From JBKEAJ01 sp047974415 (lineage in GTDB: Bacteria > Bacteroidota > Bacteroidia > Bacteroidales > Prolixibacteraceae), in assembly GCA_047974415.1 (NCBI GenBank), contig JBKECH010000095.1, positions 1 to 35,731 on the forward strand: a stretch of 35,731 nucleotides of DNA. The letters run 5' to 3'. The translations under genes were made by a program, and so were the position numbers. The notes beneath the pieces were generated by a model. It was not told the origin of the DNA and did no database searches. It was given only the letters and a program-made list of their open reading frames with translations. Below are positions 33,701-35,731 of the stretch, one piece after another; within the stretch, counting starts at the first letter, position 1; each line of letters opens with the position of its first letter.

Positions 33701-35023
33701 AAAACCGACATAGTGAAATTTGCGCACGAGATATTCGATAACTTCAGTGAGTTGGCACGGAAAAATGGAATGGACTACCAATTCAAGACAAATGAAGAAA
33801 CTTACGAATGCTTTATCGACCAAAGCAAATTAGAAAAAGTAATCTATAATCTTTTGTCTAATGCATTTAAATTCACCCCTAATGAAGGACAGATTATCTT
33901 GCATGTAGAAACTATGGAGAATAAACTCATCATAGGCATCAAAGACAACGGTGCTGGCATACCGAAAAACAAACAAAACATGCTGTTCAGCCGATTTATG
34001 CAGATAAACTTCTCCTCGTCGGGTACTGGAGTAGGCCTTTCGCTAGTGAAAGAGTTCGTAGAGGTGCACAAAGGGCACATCTGGTATGAAGAGAATTATC
34101 CGAAAGGGTCGATATTCAAAATTAGCATCCCCACCGACGAAACAAGCTATGAGGGCGAAAACTTCATTAAGAAATCAAGGCAAGAAACATTAGCCCGATC
34201 GGAAGATAAACAGGACGAAGAGTCGATAATTGCAGCTATTCCAGAAGTGTTTATTAGCAATGCCGACAAAAAGTTTCAACTACTAATAATTGATGATAAT
34301 GACGATATTCGAGACTTCTTACAGGAAGAATTCTCGAAGTATTTTAGGGTTGAGCTTGCTGAAAACGGAAAAGAAGGATTGGAAAAAGCTAGCGAAATAA
34401 GCCCCGACCTAATCATATGCGATGTAATGATGCCCGAAATGGATGGCTTTGAGCTTACCCGACAACTTAAAGCTGAATTCTCTACCAGCCACATTCCAAT
34501 AGTTATGCTGACAGCACACTCCTCTATTGAGCACCAATTAGAAGGCATCGAAAGCGGAGCTGATGCCTACATCATGAAGCCTTTCAGCCTGAAATATCTC
34601 TCGACAAGAGTGTTTAAATTGATTGACCATCGAGAGCAGCTAAAAAAACGCTTCTCTAATGAATATGTGCTCGACGGAACATTTATAACCTCAACGGAGC
34701 AGGACCAAAATTTCTGCCACCTATTAGATATTATATTAGAAAAACACCTACCCGACTCGCAATTCTCTGTTGATAAGTTCTCTGAACTTGCCAAGCTAAA
34801 ACGAACTATATTTTACAAAAAAGTGAAAGGCATTACAGGGCAATCACCCAATGAGCTGATAAAGATGAAGCGAATGAAAAAAGCGGCTGAATTAATCCTC
34901 CAAGGTGGAATGACCGTGTCAGAAGTGGCCTATGCCGTAGGTTTTGAAGACCCATTCTACTTCAGCAAATGCTTCAAGGCACAATACAAATGTTCTCCTT
35001 CTAAATATGGTAAAAAATCTTAG
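30734..35023 (+). CDS. Hybrid two-component system (HTCS) sensor kinase/response regulator
   Basis: A 1429-residue one-protein signalling system. After an N-terminal signal (1-26) the periplasmic part carries about 14 Reg_prop beta-propeller blades with xxIWIGT-type motifs (GFIWAGTLDGLNRYDG, GNIWIGSEYAG, GAIWIGTAGGG, GNLWISTESG), then a Y_Y_Y domain (about 796-865) and one membrane helix (873-899). The cytoplasmic part has a kinase dimerisation domain with phospho-acceptor H926 (ISHEFRTPLTLI), an ATPase domain (about 1029-1134; NLLSNAFKF, DNGAGI, GTGVGLSL), a receiver (1180-1295; IIDDND, phospho-acceptor D1230 in CDVMMPEMDG, K in MKPFS) and an AraC-type DNA-binding domain (1325-1429). All key residues are present. 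It would sense a breakdown product, probably an RG-I oligosaccharide, and activate the adjacent operons. A second ATG at 30743 is also possible. Confidence 0.97.
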   Translation: MKPMKHTLKTSSLFLMLVGCLSASGSQPPYFLQISSKDGLSQNTVRSIHSDEKGFIWAGTLDGLNRYDGHNIITYKPQLGIANSLIDHRVKDLFQSKSGHLWVKTYDNLFSCYDPQSNSFVSFTSKSNNKFSQKYPNYLETSNGDVWLWGEHNGCLRIRVRDNTFETLNPLKNEELGDFGSCSFLFEDSQHAIWIGANSKVYRQQDNHLEEIIADSLHITQAVECHGKIYFIASSAIFTYNISTGEYDHIAFKPSEGNFTSVVKQDKDYLLLVRENSGVYAYSTANKTLSKPDWAKDEQLLGEINFIKDKNKGIWMYNHSGIMWYYNQNKKVVKKMELIPPEIANMIDLERYNVFIDSEDLIWITTYGNGLFSYEPDTEQLHNYKYTPEKNSPASDYLLDITEDHYGNIWIGSEYAGIIKVVKSNYDRQFIRPEVNTSIGKNNNVRSIFIDSEQNIWVGTKNGSLYKYQSDLSGKQLIKEGINPYAMEEVDNKLWIGTKGQGLYVMNKNNDKVVFHCQNEIGGNALTHNTIFSILKDKSGRMWLGTFGGGINLIDSTNNELLFRSFFNGEGNRSYIRDLHQDSTGQIWAATSDGLLCFYPNSLLEDSRNYVSYKMDLTRSNGLLCNDIKTIFEDKDGAIWIGTAGGGISKYVGKEASGKGLFKNYTAEDGLAGDAVTGIMQDEDGNLWISTESGISKLNMNKNFFITYNFSEKTYGNHFNENAGAYSQNGNMMWGSLDGMLVFNPKTFEPDTITAPTTLTNFFILNQKMNAGEIGSPLHKSISYSSVIRLPYNQNTFTIEFASLNLKHPLKNKYSYRLDGYEEAWSAENNSNSATYKNLSPGKYTFEVKGTNSDGLWGDKITQLDIRISPPLWLTGYAYLLYAILLVLAIYITLKIIYKFNSLRNNIKLEHQLTNFKLRFFTNISHEFRTPLTLIRGAVENLNEQLSLPGIVKKQVDILSRNSSNLTRLIDQLLEFRKLENNVLRLDLEKTDIVKFAHEIFDNFSELARKNGMDYQFKTNEETYECFIDQSKLEKVIYNLLSNAFKFTPNEGQIILHVETMENKLIIGIKDNGAGIPKNKQNMLFSRFMQINFSSSGTGVGLSLVKEFVEVHKGHIWYEENYPKGSIFKISIPTDETSYEGENFIKKSRQETLARSEDKQDEESIIAAIPEVFISNADKKFQLLIIDDNDDIRDFLQEEFSKYFRVELAENGKEGLEKASEISPDLIICDVMMPEMDGFELTRQLKAEFSTSHIPIVMLTAHSSIEHQLEGIESGADAYIMKPFSLKYLSTRVFKLIDHREQLKKRFSNEYVLDGTFITSTEQDQNFCHLLDIILEKHLPDSQFSVDKFSELAKLKRTIFYKKVKGITGQSPNELIKMKRMKKAAELILQGGMTVSEVAYAVGFEDPFYFSKCFKAQYKCSPSKYGKKS

Positions 35024-35024
35024 A

Positions 35025-35059
35025 GTTGAAGATTGAAAGTTGAAGATTGAAAGTTGAAG
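35025..35059. repeat. Short tandem repeat, 14-bp unit, 2.5 copies
   Basis: GTTGAAGATTGAAA occurs at 35025-35038 and 35039-35052, followed by a half copy to 35059. It starts two bases after the HTCS stop codon. Confidence 0.95.
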
Positions 35060-35097
35060 GTTTAATTGACTCTACACTTCGCACTGTTCCCTGTTCG

Positions 35098-35220
35098 CGT
35101 CATTGCGAGGCTCCGCGAAGCAATCCAGTTGTTGCTTCGCAGGGCCTCACAATGACGTGTTTACTTCCCTTGCTCGCCCATGCTGTTCTCTAGATTGCTT
35201 CGCAGAGCCTCGCAATAACG
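35098..35220. repeat. REP/MITE-like palindromic element, copy 1
   Basis: The left arm CGTCATTGCGAGG... (35098-35125) pairs over 28 bases with the far right arm (35193-35220, two mismatches) and over about 25 bases with an inner arm ending at 35157 (three mismatches). The element thus has one left and two right arms. The CGTCATTGCGAGG...GAAGCAATC motif is a recurrent intergenic palindrome in many bacteria. No transposase is nearby. Confidence 0.8.
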
Positions 35221-35352
35221 CACCCCTACAACGCACTTCGCACTGTTCCTGAGTACCCACGAGGGCACCCCTACAACGTGTCCAATACACAAAAACGCCC
35301 AATACACAGACACACGCACACGCACTTCGTACTTTGCACTGTTCCCTGTTCG

Positions 35353-35475
35353 CGTCATTGCGAGGCTCCGCGAAGCAATCCAGTTGTTGCTTCGCAGGAC
35401 CTCACAATGACGTGTTTACTTCCCTTGCTCGCCCATGCTGTTCTCTAGATTGCTTCGCAGGGCCTCGCAATGACG
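35353..35475. repeat. REP/MITE-like palindromic element, copy 2
   Basis: Same layout as copy 1: left arm from 35353, inner right arm ending 35412, outer right arm 35448-35475. The outer arm ends in CAATGACG, restoring the match that copy 1 has lost (CAATAACG). Confidence 0.8.
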
Positions 35476-35614
35476 CACCCCTACAACACACTTCGCACTG
35501 TTCCTAGGTACCCACAAGGGCACCCCTACAACGTGCCCAATACACAAAAACGCCCAATACACAGACACACGCACACGCACTTCGTACTTTGCACTGTTCC
35601 CTGTTCCCTGTTCG

Positions 35615-35731
35615 CGTCATTGCGAGGCTCCGCGAAGCAATCCAGTTGTTACTTCGCAGGGCCTCACAATGACGTGTTTACTTCCCTTGCTCGCCCATGC
35701 TGTTCTCTAGATTGCTTCGCAGGGCCTCGCA
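35615..35731. repeat. REP/MITE-like palindromic element, copy 3 (cut by the window edge)
   Basis: Left arm from 35615, inner right arm ending 35674 and most of the outer right arm (from about 35710) are present; the last bases lie outside the window. Confidence 0.78.

Larger units (their letters stand above)
35024..35731. other. Non-coding region downstream of the HTCS gene, filled with repeats
   Basis: No gene is seen in 708 bp up to the right edge. The 65-codon minus-strand frame at 35161-35358 lies wholly inside the tandem repeat and is low-complexity, so I reject it. The region contains a 14-bp tandem repeat just after the HTCS stop and then the 255-bp tandem array. No T-rich terminator is visible, but the first palindrome (35098-35157) could fold behind the HTCS mRNA. 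Confidence 0.8.
35096..35731. repeat. Tandem array of a ~255-bp unit, about 2.5 copies, continuing past the right edge
   Basis: Copies begin at 35096, 35351 and 35613 (periods 255 and 262). The copies are almost identical. The 7-base longer second period comes from one extra CCCTGTT heptamer just before 35613. Each unit carries a ~120-bp palindromic element and a spacer with two CACCCCTACAACG-type copies, two CCAATACACA copies and a CACACGCACACGCAC stretch. Confidence 0.96.

Noticed and set aside
35161..35358. 65-codon minus-strand frame in the right-hand repeats
   Set aside because: It lies entirely within the tandem repeat and its translation is low-complexity repeat sequence.
35096..35731. 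CRISPR array
   Set aside because: The repeat unit is about 255 bp with no short repeat/unique spacer alternation, and no cas gene is present.

Overview
This window looks like a chromosomal segment from a member of the Bacteroidota, most likely order Bacteroidales. The evidence is several SusC/SusD outer-membrane pairs, lipoproteins with acidic residues just after the lipobox cysteine, a one-protein hybrid two-component system (HTCS), AT-rich intergenic DNA with few Shine-Dalgarno sites, and one enzyme that seems to end in a type IX secretion (T9SS) sorting domain. I cannot name a species from the sequence. No RNA genes, transposases or CRISPR arrays were seen.

Layout: all genes from 1 to 30207 lie on the minus strand, so transcription runs from high to low coordinates. 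The first block (30207 down to 14542) is FAS1 lipoprotein, SusC, SusD, FAS1 lipoprotein, FAS1 lipoprotein, SusC, SusD, tightly spaced and without any carbohydrate-active enzyme. A 263-bp gap rich in inverted repeats follows. The second block (14278 to 8100) is a small unknown lipoprotein and a very large multidomain PL11 rhamnogalacturonan lyase. The third block (7921 to 736) is a SusC/SusD pair and a GH2 beta-galactosidase-like enzyme. After a 394-bp gap with REP-like repeats, a further susC begins at 341 and leaves the left edge. Its first 341 bases and 77 bases of leader are nearly identical to the susC starting at 7921.

On the plus strand, 30734-35023 encodes an HTCS sensor/regulator transcribed divergently from the FAS1 block. 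The 526-bp divergent region holds an operator-like arrangement (30335-30395) of two direct repeats around an inverted repeat. Beyond the HTCS, 35024-35731 is non-coding and made of a 255-bp tandem repeat built around palindromes of the CGTCATTGCGAGG type.

How the genes fit together: this is best read as part of a polysaccharide utilisation locus for pectin, specifically rhamnogalacturonan I (RG-I). The PL11 enzyme would cut the RG-I backbone. SusC/SusD pairs would capture and import the fragments, the GH2 enzyme would remove beta-linked sugars such as galactose, and the HTCS would sense an oligosaccharide in the periplasm and switch on transcription. The FAS1 lipoproteins are probably surface-exposed accessories of the SusCD systems with unknown ligands. 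Enzymes expected for complete RG-I breakdown (GH105/GH88, GH28, GH106 rhamnosidase, esterases) are absent, so the locus probably continues beyond the left edge.
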